This document shows, one piece after another, positions 33,883 to 43,174 of a DNA stretch of 64,000 bases. Location: assembly GCA_963828405.1 (NCBI GenBank), contig CAWHEG010000029.1, forward strand, positions 87,296 through 151,295. Reading direction: 5' to 3'. Under the pieces are notes generated by a model. The model was not told where the DNA came from. It worked only from the letters and a program-made list of their open reading frames with translations, and did no database searches. This DNA is from JANMJD01 sp963828405. Its GTDB lineage: Bacteria; Actinomycetota; Acidimicrobiia; Acidimicrobiales; Ilumatobacteraceae. Position 1 is the first letter of the stretch. Every line of letters begins with the position of its first letter. A program made the translations under genes and the position numbers.

Positions 33883-34322
33883 CTAGGGGCGCGGTCGTGG
33901 ATCGCCTGCACGACCGTGGCCAGGTTCCTGGCCGCCTTGTCGGCGTCGGCCGGTCGCTTGCGGGCCACCGCCGTGGAGACGATCTCGAGCTGGTGGTCGA
34001 TCTCCCGGCCGAGGGCCGGTTCGAGGTCGTCGACGCGGGCACGCGCCTCGGCCCACAGATCCTCGATGGCGGCGAGGCGGGTCCGCGAGTCGCCGTCGAC
34101 GATCTCGTTGCCCAGCCCGAGGGTGAGGCGGACCATCTCGTCGAGCGGATCGGCGTCGACCACGGTGGTGAGCGGAGTGGCACCGTCGGGGCCGAGCCCG
34201 GTGGTGCTCGACGAGGTGGTGTCGACGATCGTCGTCGGTGCGCAGCCGGCCAGCAGGCCGCCGGCCAACAGCCAGCCGGCCAGCACACGGGTGGCGGGGA
34301 CGCCGAGCGATCGTCCGATCAT
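33883..34322 (-). CDS. Small lipoprotein of unknown function, frameshifted at its last codons
   Basis: A short exported protein. RVLAGWLLAGGLLAGCAP is a clear signal peptide with lipobox LAGC. A Ser/Thr spacer and a helical domain (MVRLTLGLGNEIVDGD, LEPALGREIDHQLEIVSTAV) follow. As given, the frame has no stop and continues antisense-like through azlC for 1.5 kb. Adding one C to the run at 33886-33890 gives HDRAP and a TAG at 33883, two bases before the azlC start, so one base is probably missing. The restored length is 146 aa. It starts eight bases after the stop of the DtxR-type gene, so all four minus-strand genes here may be one operon. No function is recognised. Confidence 0.7.
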
Positions 34323-34330
34323 CGACGGGG

Positions 34331-34993
34331 TCAGGCCGTCACCAGGATGCGCGCCGAGGCGTAGGCGCCGACCCCGCTCGTGCGTCCGTCGATCTCGATG
34401 GTCATCGTGCCGTCGGGGGAGATCGCTGTCACCAGCCCGGTCCGCCCGGGGGTGATCGACGACTCCTCGAGGTAGTCGAGCAGCCCGGGCGTGAACTCGA
34501 GTTCCTCGGGGATCCGACTGACGACGAAACTGCGCCCGGCGGCCAGGTCGACGAGGCGCACCGCGTCGGGCGCCTCGTAGTCGCTCCCCGGGATCGGGTT
34601 GCCGTGCGGGCAGGTGGTGGGGGAGCCGAGCACGCGGTCCATCGCCTCCTCGACCTGCTCGGACATGATGTGTTCCCATTTCCCGGCCTCGTGGTGGGCA
34701 TCGGCCCACGACAGCCCGAGGATGTCGGTGAGGAACCGTTCGGCGAGCCGGTGGCGTCGGACCACCCGTTCGGCGAGGCCCACGCCCAGCCTGGTGAGGC
34801 GGATCCTGCCTCCGGCCTGCGAGATCAGCCCCTCTGTCTCGAGCCGCCGGATCACCTCGGAGACCGCCGGACGCGAGACCTGGAGCCGTTCGGCGATGCG
34901 GGCCTGGATGACCTCGAGATCGTCCTCCTGCAGCTCGAAGATGGTTTCGCAGTACTCCTCGAACGCGGGGTGGTGTTCTCCGGGCGCGGGCAT
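34331..34993 (-). CDS. DtxR/IdeR-family metal-dependent transcriptional regulator
   Basis: A 220-aa repressor that binds DNA when loaded with Fe2+ or Mn2+. The N-terminal winged helix is FEEYCETIFELQEDDLEVIQ, with recognition helix VSRPAVSEVIRRLETEGLI. The dimerisation and metal domain has RHRLAERFLTDILGLSWADA, HHEAGKWEHIMSE and the metal motif TTCPHGNPIPG. The C-terminal ~75 residues form an SH3-like FeoA-type domain (GLVTAISPDGTMTIEIDG). It could be IdeR- or MntR-like; ligand choice needs an alignment. TAGCCT ends six bases before the ATG. Downstream are the small lipoprotein and azlCD. Confidence 0.9.
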   Translation of the reverse strand: MPAPGEHHPAFEEYCETIFELQEDDLEVIQARIAERLQVSRPAVSEVIRRLETEGLISQAGGRIRLTRLGVGLAERVVRRHRLAERFLTDILGLSWADAHHEAGKWEHIMSEQVEEAMDRVLGSPTTCPHGNPIPGSDYEAPDAVRLVDLAAGRSFVVSRIPEELEFTPGLLDYLEESSITPGRTGLVTAISPDGTMTIEIDGRTSGVGAYASARILVTA

Positions 34994-34999
34994 CCGGTC

Positions 35000-35005
35000 A
35001 GGCTA
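35000..35005 (-). promoter_or_regulatory. Candidate -10 element of the DtxR-type regulator gene
   Basis: TAGCCT on the minus strand ends six bases before the ATG at 34993. It fits the leaderless pattern even though the upstream helicase gene ends only 25 bases away. Confidence 0.4.
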
Positions 35006-35018
35006 CCGCAGGGTCGGA

Positions 35019-36680
35019 TCAGCGCCTTCGGAGCCGGCGGAGCCAGCTGTCGGCATATCGCAGGCGCCGTTCGAGCTGGTCGGTCGTCGCCGCGTTCACC
35101 GAGGTCACCCCGGCCAGACGGTTCATCTCGGCATTGACCTTGGCGTGACCCCAGCCCGTGAGATCGACGAGCCGCCGGGCCAGATCGGCATTGTGCAGGC
35201 GCAGCAGCTCCTTGCGCTCGGCGACGCTGAGGCCGCCGGTGAGACCCGACCAACCGGCCTCGGTCGGGATCTCCGGCAGGTCGACGACCAGCTGCGGATC
35301 GTCGGCGAGGGCCGGCTCGGGCACGTCGGGCTCGTCGTCGAACGACAGGCCCTCGGGAGTGAAGGCGTGGACGCGCACCCCGGTGGCCACCGCCGACACG
35401 ACCGAGAACAGCGAGAGCTGCTCGGCATCGAGCAGGCCGTCGAGCTCGGCGTCGACGGCATCGGGATCCACCTCCCGGCGGAACTCCTCGTCGAGATCCT
35501 CGGTGTTCCGCCGCAGGACGTGGCGACGGGCGTCGGCGATCTGAAAGGCGTGGGCCCGCAGCCGGGCGTCGTCGGGGATGTACACGTATGCCTTCTGGCT
35601 GGCCCGACCCGCCGTCCAGCGCACGAACCGCCCGACGGCCTGACGGAAGAACAGCTCCGTCGACACCGTCGAGGCATAGACCCCGACGCGCAGCCGGGGG
35701 ATGTCGACGCCCTCGGAGACCATCCGGACGGCCACCATCCAGGGGGTCGCCGATGTGGCGAACTCGGCGATGCGGTCCGACGCCGTCGGGTCGTCGGAGA
35801 CGACGACGTCGGCGCGTGAGCCGAGGCGGTCGCGCAGCAGGCGGGCGATGCCCCGGGCGTGCTCGACATCGGAGGCGATCACCAGGCCGCCGGCCTCGGG
35901 ATGGGACTGGCGGATGCGACGCAACCGCGTGTCGGCCTGGTGCAGCACCTCCCCCAGCCAGTCACCCTCGAGGCTGAGCGCCGTACGCAGGCGCTGCGAG
36001 ACCCGTCCGGCGTCGAGGGCGTCCTCGAAGGTCGCCGACTCGAGCGAGCCGTCGGGGGCGGTCCACTCCATCACGCCGTCGATTCGCGGGAAGTAGACGG
36101 GACGCACGACGCCGCCGTCGCGCAGTGCATCGGCGTAGCCGTAGGTGTAGTCGGGCCATGCCTCCTCGGCGATGTACCGGACGAAGGGGATCGCCGCCGT
36201 GTCGCTGCGGAAGGGGGTCCCCGAGAGCGACAGTCGGCGTCCGGCCGAGCCGAATCCGTGGTTGACGGCGTCTCCCCATGCCCGCTCGGACCCGGCATGG
36301 TGGATCTCGTCGAGGATCACGAAACCGTCCGCCAGCAGGCCGCGCAGGCGGTCGGCGGTATCGCCGGTGGCGACCTGCTGGTACGTCGTCACCAGGCCGT
36401 GGACGTCGCGCGCCAGAACGTTGCCCGGGGTCCAGGCTGGGTCGAGCTGGAGTCCGAGGTGGTGTGCGGCCCGCGTCCACTGCTGCTTGAGGTGCGATGT
36501 CGGGGCGACGACGGCGAGCTTGCGGTTCCGCTGCCCGAGGACCCAGCGGGCACAGGCAAGGGCGAACGTCGTCTTGCCGGCCCCGGGGGTGGCCACGGCG
36601 AGGAAGTCCGGCTCCGGCGAGGCGGTGAATCGGTCGAAGGCGGCGCGTTGCCAGGGCCGGAGCTGCAGGGATGTCGTCAT
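35019..36680 (-). CDS. SF2 DEAD/DEAH-box helicase (ResIII/XPB-like)
   Basis: A 553-aa ATP-dependent nucleic-acid helicase or translocase. LRPWQRAAFDRF (Q-like motif) is followed by motif I VATPGAGKTTFALA, motif II FVILDEIHHAGS and motif III LSLSGTPFRSD. The second RecA domain has GLVIASDVEHARGIARLL, VRMVSEGVDIPRLRVGVYAS and motif VI FRQAVGRFVRW. The C-terminal ~150 residues are a helical tail (LARRLVDLTGWGHAKVNAEM) typical of this actinobacterial family. The precise role in DNA repair or RNA metabolism is unknown. The start at 36680 is the first ATG of the conserved part. It is divergent from the ABC-F gene. Confidence 0.85.
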   Translation of the reverse strand: MTTSLQLRPWQRAAFDRFTASPEPDFLAVATPGAGKTTFALACARWVLGQRNRKLAVVAPTSHLKQQWTRAAHHLGLQLDPAWTPGNVLARDVHGLVTTYQQVATGDTADRLRGLLADGFVILDEIHHAGSERAWGDAVNHGFGSAGRRLSLSGTPFRSDTAAIPFVRYIAEEAWPDYTYGYADALRDGGVVRPVYFPRIDGVMEWTAPDGSLESATFEDALDAGRVSQRLRTALSLEGDWLGEVLHQADTRLRRIRQSHPEAGGLVIASDVEHARGIARLLRDRLGSRADVVVSDDPTASDRIAEFATSATPWMVAVRMVSEGVDIPRLRVGVYASTVSTELFFRQAVGRFVRWTAGRASQKAYVYIPDDARLRAHAFQIADARRHVLRRNTEDLDEEFRREVDPDAVDAELDGLLDAEQLSLFSVVSAVATGVRVHAFTPEGLSFDDEPDVPEPALADDPQLVVDLPEIPTEAGWSGLTGGLSVAERKELLRLHNADLARRLVDLTGWGHAKVNAEMNRLAGVTSVNAATTDQLERRLRYADSWLRRLRRR

Positions 36681-36778
36681 GCGGGTGAGCTCATGGGGGG
36701 AGCCCGAGTCTGGCCCGCGCGTCGCCCCCCGACAGCGCACCGGTGGGAAACTCCTCCCGACCGGTCAGAATTCACGTG

Positions 36779-38425
36779 ATGAGCGCCTCGCTGCACGCCC
36801 GCGACCTTCGGGTGACCCGCGGCCCGGCGGTCGTCCTCGACGGGGTGTCGATGTCGCTCGTCCCCGGCCGCCGCGTCGGGATCGTCGGCCCGAACGGGGT
36901 CGGCAAGTCCACGCTGCTCGACGCCCTCGCCGGGCGGATCCGCCTCGAACGGGGCACCGTGACGACGATGCCGCCCGATGCCGCTGTCGGCTACCTCGCC
37001 CAGGAACGCGAGCGACGGCCCGACGAGACCGTCGCCGCGTTCATCGAGCGCCGAACCGGTGTGGGAGCGGCGACGGTGGAGCTCGACGCCTCGACCGCCG
37101 CCCTGGCCGCCGGCGAACCCGGCGCCGGCGACCGCTACGCAGATGCCCTCGAGCGATGGATGAACCTCGGTGGGGCCGATCTCGACAGCCGCGTCGGTGA
37201 GGTCTTCGACCGGCTCGGCATTTCCGCTGAGCTGGTGAGACGTCCGACGACGGTGCTCTCCGGCGGTGAAGCGGCCCGGGTCGGGCTGGCCGCCCTGCTG
37301 CTCAGCCGCTACGACGTCTACCTGCTCGACGAGCCGACCAACGATGTCGATCTGGAGGGGTTGGCGATCCTCGAGTCGTGGGTGGTCGGACTCGATGCCC
37401 CGGTCGCCCTCGTCAGCCACGACCGGGCGTTTCTCGAACGAACGGTCACCGATGTGGTCGAGGTCGACGAGTTCACCCATCGGATCTCGTCGTTCGCCGG
37501 CGGCTGGCGTGCCTTCCAGGAGGAACGCGAGCGGGCCCGGCGCCATGCGTGGGAGCGGTTCGAGGAGTACGACGCCAAGCGATCCAACCTCGCCGGACGG
37601 GCCCAGCGGGAGCGGGAGTGGGCCACCCAGGGGTTGAGCACGGCGCGCAGGAAGCCCGCCGACAACGACAAGAACGTCAAGGCGTTCAAGATCAACCAGA
37701 CCGAGCAGCTCGCCGGCAAGGCGGCGCGCACCGAGAAGGCGATGGAGCGCCTCGACGTGATCGACAAGCCCCGCGAGCCGTGGCAGCTGCGCCTCGACAT
37801 CCCGATGCGCGAGCGGAGCGGTTCGGTGGTCGCCCGGCTGCACGGCGCCGTCATCGACCGGGGCGACTTCCGGCTCGGCCCCGTCGATCTGGAAGTCGGC
37901 TTCGGTGAGCGGATCGCCATCGCCGGGTCCAACGGCAGCGGCAAGACGACGCTGCTCAACGCCTTGCTCGGGCGCCTCCAGCTGAGCGCGGGGGAGCGGT
38001 GGATCGGCCCGGGCGTCGTCGTCGGCGAGATGGAGCAGGCCCGCCGACGATTGGTGAGCGATCGCCGGTTCCTCGATCAGTTCGTCGGCGACACCGGCAT
38101 GTCCGTGCCCGACGCCCGCACGCTGCTGGCCAAGTTCGGCCTCGTCGGCGACCACGTCGTACGTCCGGCCGCCTCGCTCTCGCCGGGCGAGCGCACGCGG
38201 GGAACGCTGGCGATGCTGATGGCCCAGGGGGCCAACTGTCTGGTGCTCGACGAACCGACCAACCACCTCGACCTGCCGGCCATCGAGCAACTCGAACAGG
38301 CCCTCGAAACCTTCGCCGGCACCGTGCTGCTCGTCACCCATGATCGGGCCCTGCTGTCGCACGTCCGGGTGACCCGGGTCCTCACCATGGTCGGCGGGCG
38401 TCTGGCGGCCGATGTCGCCGTGTGA
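36779..38425 (+). CDS. ABC-F family ATPase (ribosome-associated or resistance-type)
   Basis: A 548-aa soluble protein with two ABC domains and no membrane helices. NBD1 has Walker A GPNGVGKSTLL, signature LSGGEAARVGLAALL and Walker B YLLDEPTNDVD. The linker is a charged coiled-coil region (EERERARRHAWERFEEYDAK, then QREREWATQGLSTARRK). NBD2 has GSNGSGKTTLL, LSPGERTRGTLAMLM and LVLDEPTNHLD. Such proteins bind the ribosomal E site to relieve stalls or protect against antibiotics; which role applies here is not clear. CAGAAT lies seven bases before ATG 36779, so a leaderless start is possible. Confidence 0.92.
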   Translation: MSASLHARDLRVTRGPAVVLDGVSMSLVPGRRVGIVGPNGVGKSTLLDALAGRIRLERGTVTTMPPDAAVGYLAQERERRPDETVAAFIERRTGVGAATVELDASTAALAAGEPGAGDRYADALERWMNLGGADLDSRVGEVFDRLGISAELVRRPTTVLSGGEAARVGLAALLLSRYDVYLLDEPTNDVDLEGLAILESWVVGLDAPVALVSHDRAFLERTVTDVVEVDEFTHRISSFAGGWRAFQEERERARRHAWERFEEYDAKRSNLAGRAQREREWATQGLSTARRKPADNDKNVKAFKINQTEQLAGKAARTEKAMERLDVIDKPREPWQLRLDIPMRERSGSVVARLHGAVIDRGDFRLGPVDLEVGFGERIAIAGSNGSGKTTLLNALLGRLQLSAGERWIGPGVVVGEMEQARRRLVSDRRFLDQFVGDTGMSVPDARTLLAKFGLVGDHVVRPAASLSPGERTRGTLAMLMAQGANCLVLDEPTNHLDLPAIEQLEQALETFAGTVLLVTHDRALLSHVRVTRVLTMVGGRLAADVAV

Positions 38426-38530
38426 CGCACTCCGGTTGGCGAGCATTCGGAGGCCCCAGGACCGCGGCATCGGAGTTGTTCCAGAACGGGTGGACGTCCG
38501 GCGTCGGCGAACTCCGACACAGGCCTTCGG

Positions 38531-38536
38531 TAGCCT
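38531..38536 (+). promoter_or_regulatory. Candidate -10 element of the Lhr helicase gene
   Basis: TAGCCT ends six bases before the GTG at 38543. Confidence 0.45.
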
Positions 38537-38542
38537 CGGTCC

Positions 38543-41500
38543 GTGGCCGAACATCCTGTCCTCCAGCGCTTCGCGCCGGCCGTGGCCACGTGGTTCACCA
38601 CGTCATTCCCCGAGCCCACACCCGCCCAGACCAAGGGCTGGCCGCCGATCGCCGACGGTCACCACACCCTCATCTGTGCACCGACGGGCAGTGGCAAAAC
38701 GCTCACGGCGTTCCTTTGGTCGATCAACCAGTTGGTCACCTCCCCGGTTCCCGACAAGGCCAGGCGCACCCGCGTCCTGTACATCTCGCCGCTGCGTGCG
38801 CTGGCCTTCGACGTCGAGAAGAACCTGCGGGCCCCGATCCACGGCATCCGTTTCGCGGCCGAGCGGTTGGGGCTCGAGTTCACCGAGCCGGTCGTCGGTC
38901 TGCGCACCGGCGATACCTCGTCCAAGGAGCGTCAGTCACTCATCCGCCGCCCGCCCGACCTGTTGATCACCACCCCCGAGAGCCTCTACCTGATGCTCAC
39001 CTCGTCGGCCCGTTCCACCCTGGCGGGCGTCGAGACGGTGATCATCGACGAGATCCACGCGCTCGCCCCCACGAAGCGGGGCGCCCACCTGATGCTGTCG
39101 CTCGAACGCCTCGAAGAGGTCACCAACCGCCCGCCGCAGCGCATCGGGCTGTCGGCCACCCAGCGTCCGCTCGAGGAGATCGCCCGATTCCTCGGTGGAT
39201 TCAGCGGCCCGGGTGAGCAGCGCCCGGTGTCGATCGTCGACGCCGGCATCCGCAAACCGCTGGACATCGTGGTCGTCGTCCCCGTCGAGGACATGGGCGA
39301 TCTCGGGCGGGAGACCGGGCCGCCCGAGCTGCGATCGGGCCCGGCGGCGGCCGGCCTGGCGTCGCCGGCACGTACGAGCATCTGGCCGAGCATCTACCCC
39401 AAGATCCTCGAGCTGGTGCTCGCCCACCGCACGACGATCATCTTCTGCAACGCCCGCCGCCAGGCCGAGCGCCTCGCCGCCCGGCTCAACGAGCAGGCCG
39501 AACACGACGGCATCGACCCCGGGGAGGCGGGTGACCTGGTCAAGGCCCACCACGGCTCGCTGGCCCGCGAGCAGCGGGTGATCATCGAGGACCAGTTGAA
39601 ACAGGGCAAGTTGCGCGCCATCGTGGCGACGAGCAGCCTCGAGCTGGGCATCGACATGGGCGCCGTCGACCTCGTCATCCAGGTCGAATCGCCCGGCGCG
39701 GTGAGCCGGGGGCTGCAACGCATCGGTCGGGCAGGCCACCAGGTGGGCGAGCCGTCGAAGGGCACGCTGTTCCCCAAGCACCGCCACGACCTGCTCGAGG
39801 CGGCGATCGTCGTCCGGCGGATGCACGAGGGTCTCGTCGAATCGACGCGCTACCTGCGCAATCCACTCGACGTGCTCGCCCAGCAGATCGTCGCCGAGCT
39901 GGCCACCGGCGAGCGGTCCGTGGCCGAGATCGGTGCCCTGGTGCGGCGCTGCGCCGCCTTCGCCGAGCTCTCCGACGAGCTGCTCGGCAACGTGCTCGAC
40001 CTGCTCGCCGGCCGGTACCCGAGCGAGGAGTTCGCCGAGCTCCGTCCGCGCATCGTGTGGGACCGGATCAACGACCGGCTCCGCGCCCGCGACGGCTCGC
40101 GCCGGCTCGCCGTCACCAGCGGGGGCACGATCCCCGACCGCGGGCTGTTCGGTGTCTTCCTCCCCGACGGCACCCGGGTCGGCGAGCTCGACGAGGAGAT
40201 GGTCTACGAGAGCCGCCCGGGCGAGACGTTCCTGCTCGGCGCGTCCACCTGGCGCATCGAGGACATCACCTTCGAGCGGGTGGTCGTCACGCCTGCGCCG
40301 GGCGAACCGGGCAAGATGCCGTTCTGGCACGGCGACCGGCCCGGCCGCCCGCTCGAGCTCGGCCGGGCCTTGGGCGCGTTCATCCGCGAGATCCGCGACC
40401 TGCCCCCCGGCGACGCCCACCAACGCCTGCGGAGCCACTACGACCTCGACGAGTGGGCCGCCAACAACGTCGGCATCTACCTGCAGGAGCAGTCCGACGC
40501 CACCGGCGTCGTCCCCGACGACCGCACGATCGTCGTCGAACGGTTTCGTGACGAGATCGGCGACTGGCGGGTGTGCATCCTCAGCCCGTTCGGTACGCCG
40601 ATCCACGCCCCGTGGGCGATGGCCATCGAACGCCGCCTGCTCGAACGGTTCGACATCCCCGTCGAGACGATGTGGGGCGACGACGGCATCGTCATCCGGC
40701 TGCCCGAATCGGCCGACGAGGTGCCGCTCACCGACCTGATCATCGATCCCGACGACATCGACGAGCTCGTCGTGTCGACGGTGCCCCAGACCTCGCTGTT
40801 CTCGGCCCGTTTCCGCGAGTGTGCCGCCCGGGCGCTCCTCCTGCCCCGGCGCCGGCCCGACCAGCGGACCCCGCTGTGGCAGCAACGCCAGCGCGCCGCC
40901 GACCTGCTCGCCGTCGCCGCCAAGTACCCGTCGTTCCCGATCCTGCTCGAGACCAGCCGCGAGTGCCTCCAGGACGTGTTCGATCTCCCCGCCCTGCGCG
41001 AGGTCCTCGGCCAGCTCCGCAGCCGACAGATCCGGGTGGTCTCCGTCGACACCCCCAAGGCGTCGCCGTTCGCCCAGAGCCTGCTGTTCAACTGGATCGC
41101 CGCCTACATGTACGAGGGCGATGCCCCGTTGGCCGAACGTCGGGCGGCGGCGCTGTCGCTCGACCGCGACCTGCTGCGCGACCTGCTCGGGGCCGAGGAG
41201 CTGCGCGAGCTGCTCGACCCCGGTGTGCTCGCCGACCTCGAACTCGAGGTTCAATGTCTGGTCGAGGGTCGCCAGGCCCGGTCGGCCGACGAACTGCACG
41301 ACATCCTCCGCCGTCTCGGCGACCTGAGCGTGGAGGAGGCGGATCTGCGCTGCCGGACCACCGGCGCGGCCCAGCACTGGCTCGCCGAGCTGGCCGAGCA
41401 ACGCCGTGCCGTGCTGCTCCACATCGGCGGCGAGGCGCGCTACATCGCCGCCGAGGACGCGGCGAGGTACCGCGACGCCCTCGGCTGCGCCATCCCGGTC

Positions 41501-43045
41501 GGGTTGCCGAGCGCGTTCACCGATCCGGTCGCGCGACCGCTCGAGGAGCTCCTCCGGCGGTACGCCCGCACCCATGGCCCGTTCCTGTCCGAAGCCCCCG
41601 CCCAGCGGTTCGCCGCCCCGCCGGAGCGGATCGTCGGCGGCCTGCAGGCGCTCGAACAGGGCGACCGGCTCGTGCGCGGCGAGTTCCGTCCGAACGGATC
41701 GGGTCGGGAGTGGTGTGACGTCGACGTGCTCCGCCAGCTCCGTCGCCGCTCCCTGGCCGCGCTGCGCCGTGAGGTCGAGCCCGTCGAGCACGACGCCCTC
41801 GCCCGGTTCCTCGTCGACTGGCACGGCATCCCGGCGCGCCGCCGGGGCCTCGACGCCCTGGTCGATTCGCTCGGCCTGCTCCAGGGGGCGGCCCTCGTCG
41901 TGTCGAGCCTCGAATCCGAGGTGTTGCCGGCCCGTGTCCAGGGGTACCGCCCCGCCGATCTCGACGAGTTGTGCACCAGCGGCGACCTCGTCTGGGTCGG
42001 TGCAGGGGGCCTCGGGGCCACCGACGGGCGCATCCGGCTCTACTGGCGCGACCAGCTCGCCGTGCTCCACGGCGCCGTCGAGCCGGCCGAGGCTCCCGCC
42101 GGGGAGCTCCACGAGGCCATCCGCCAGCAGTTGCGCGCCGGCGGGGCGTCGTTCTGGCAGCAGCTCCGCTCGGCCACGTTGGGTGCGACCGAGGGCGAAC
42201 TGCTCGCCGCGCTGTGGGATCTCGTCTGGGCCGGCGAGGTGACCAACGATTCGTTCGCCCCGGTCCGGGCCAACCTCTCCGGTCGGGGCGCCCGGGCGCC
42301 CAAGACCCCCGCCGCCCGGCCACGCGGCCGGGGACGCCCGGGGCGTCTGTCGTCGATCGGCCCCCCGGCGGCCGCCGGCCGCTGGTCGCTGCTGTCGAGC
42401 CTGCTCGTCCCCACGCCCACCCCGACGGTCGCCCGCCACGCGGTCGCCGTCCAGTGCCTCGAGCGCCACGGCATCGTGACCCGCGAGAGCGTGCTCGCCG
42501 AAGGGATCTCCGGGGGGTTCGCCGGCGTCTACGGGGTGCTCAAGGTGCTCGAGGAGCGGGGCCAGGTCCGCCGGGGCTACTTCGTCAGCGGCCTCGGCGC
42601 AGCCCAGTTCGCCCTCCCGGGCGCAGTCGATGCGCTCCGCCGGCTGCGCGCCCCCGCCGACCCGCTCGTCGACGAACCACCTCCGGGAGTGGTGCTCGCC
42701 GCCACCGACTCGGCCCAACCGTACGGGTCGACGCTGGCGTGGCCGGCCTCTGCGGGCCGGCCGGCGCGTTCGGCCGGGGCGCTGGTCGTCCTCGCCGACG
42801 GTGTTCCCCAGGTCTGGTTCGATCAGCGCAGCCACCATCTGGTCACGTTCGCCCCGGCCGTCGATGATCCCACCTGGGTGTCCGCGCTCGTCCACTGGGC
42901 GGCCGACCGGCGCGCCCGGGGGATCGAGGTGCGCAAGCTCAACGGGGGCCCGGTGACCGATGTCGCCGTGATCGCCCAGCTGAAGTCTCGAGGCTTTGTC
43001 GAGAGTTACCGCGGGCTGATCGTTCGACCTTCGACGAGCCATTGA
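38543..43045 (+). CDS. lhr: Lhr-type ATP-dependent helicase
   Basis: A 1500-aa SF2 helicase of the large Lhr group that unwinds RNA-DNA and DNA duplexes, linked to DNA repair in actinobacteria. Motif I is CAPTGSGKTLTAFLW (~50). It is followed by VLYISPLRALAFDVEKNLRA, VIIDEIHALAPTKRGAHLML (motif II) and IGLSATQRPLEEIARFLGG (motif III). The second RecA domain has SSLELGIDMGAVDLVIQVES and GLQRIGRAGHQVGEPSKG (motif VI). A winged-helix region and the very long Lhr C-terminal domain follow to the end. The length matches mycobacterial Lhr (~1500 aa). The GTG start has TAGCCT six bases upstream. No partner gene is visible. Confidence 0.95.
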   Translation: MAEHPVLQRFAPAVATWFTTSFPEPTPAQTKGWPPIADGHHTLICAPTGSGKTLTAFLWSINQLVTSPVPDKARRTRVLYISPLRALAFDVEKNLRAPIHGIRFAAERLGLEFTEPVVGLRTGDTSSKERQSLIRRPPDLLITTPESLYLMLTSSARSTLAGVETVIIDEIHALAPTKRGAHLMLSLERLEEVTNRPPQRIGLSATQRPLEEIARFLGGFSGPGEQRPVSIVDAGIRKPLDIVVVVPVEDMGDLGRETGPPELRSGPAAAGLASPARTSIWPSIYPKILELVLAHRTTIIFCNARRQAERLAARLNEQAEHDGIDPGEAGDLVKAHHGSLAREQRVIIEDQLKQGKLRAIVATSSLELGIDMGAVDLVIQVESPGAVSRGLQRIGRAGHQVGEPSKGTLFPKHRHDLLEAAIVVRRMHEGLVESTRYLRNPLDVLAQQIVAELATGERSVAEIGALVRRCAAFAELSDELLGNVLDLLAGRYPSEEFAELRPRIVWDRINDRLRARDGSRRLAVTSGGTIPDRGLFGVFLPDGTRVGELDEEMVYESRPGETFLLGASTWRIEDITFERVVVTPAPGEPGKMPFWHGDRPGRPLELGRALGAFIREIRDLPPGDAHQRLRSHYDLDEWAANNVGIYLQEQSDATGVVPDDRTIVVERFRDEIGDWRVCILSPFGTPIHAPWAMAIERRLLERFDIPVETMWGDDGIVIRLPESADEVPLTDLIIDPDDIDELVVSTVPQTSLFSARFRECAARALLLPRRRPDQRTPLWQQRQRAADLLAVAAKYPSFPILLETSRECLQDVFDLPALREVLGQLRSRQIRVVSVDTPKASPFAQSLLFNWIAAYMYEGDAPLAERRAAALSLDRDLLRDLLGAEELRELLDPGVLADLELEVQCLVEGRQARSADELHDILRRLGDLSVEEADLRCRTTGAAQHWLAELAEQRRAVLLHIGGEARYIAAEDAARYRDALGCAIPVGLPSAFTDPVARPLEELLRRYARTHGPFLSEAPAQRFAAPPERIVGGLQALEQGDRLVRGEFRPNGSGREWCDVDVLRQLRRRSLAALRREVEPVEHDALARFLVDWHGIPARRRGLDALVDSLGLLQGAALVVSSLESEVLPARVQGYRPADLDELCTSGDLVWVGAGGLGATDGRIRLYWRDQLAVLHGAVEPAEAPAGELHEAIRQQLRAGGASFWQQLRSATLGATEGELLAALWDLVWAGEVTNDSFAPVRANLSGRGARAPKTPAARPRGRGRPGRLSSIGPPAAAGRWSLLSSLLVPTPTPTVARHAVAVQCLERHGIVTRESVLAEGISGGFAGVYGVLKVLEERGQVRRGYFVSGLGAAQFALPGAVDALRRLRAPADPLVDEPPPGVVLAATDSAQPYGSTLAWPASAGRPARSAGALVVLADGVPQVWFDQRSHHLVTFAPAVDDPTWVSALVHWAADRRARGIEVRKLNGGPVTDVAVIAQLKSRGFVESYRGLIVRPSTSH

Positions 43046-43174
43046 GTCTTGATCATTCTCATCATTTTGCGGAGTCTGACTGCCACACCCAGAGATTCTC
43101 TGTACTGTAGGTGCTGAGATGCACTCTCTAGGTGCTCTCTCTGGCGGAGTATCTGACAAGGGCAACAGAGAACG

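Noticed and set aside
43046..43174. Promoter for the giant gene
   Set aside because: The region is more AT-rich than its surroundings, but I found no hexamer pair with proper spacing and no GGAAT-N18-GTT motif, so no element is called.
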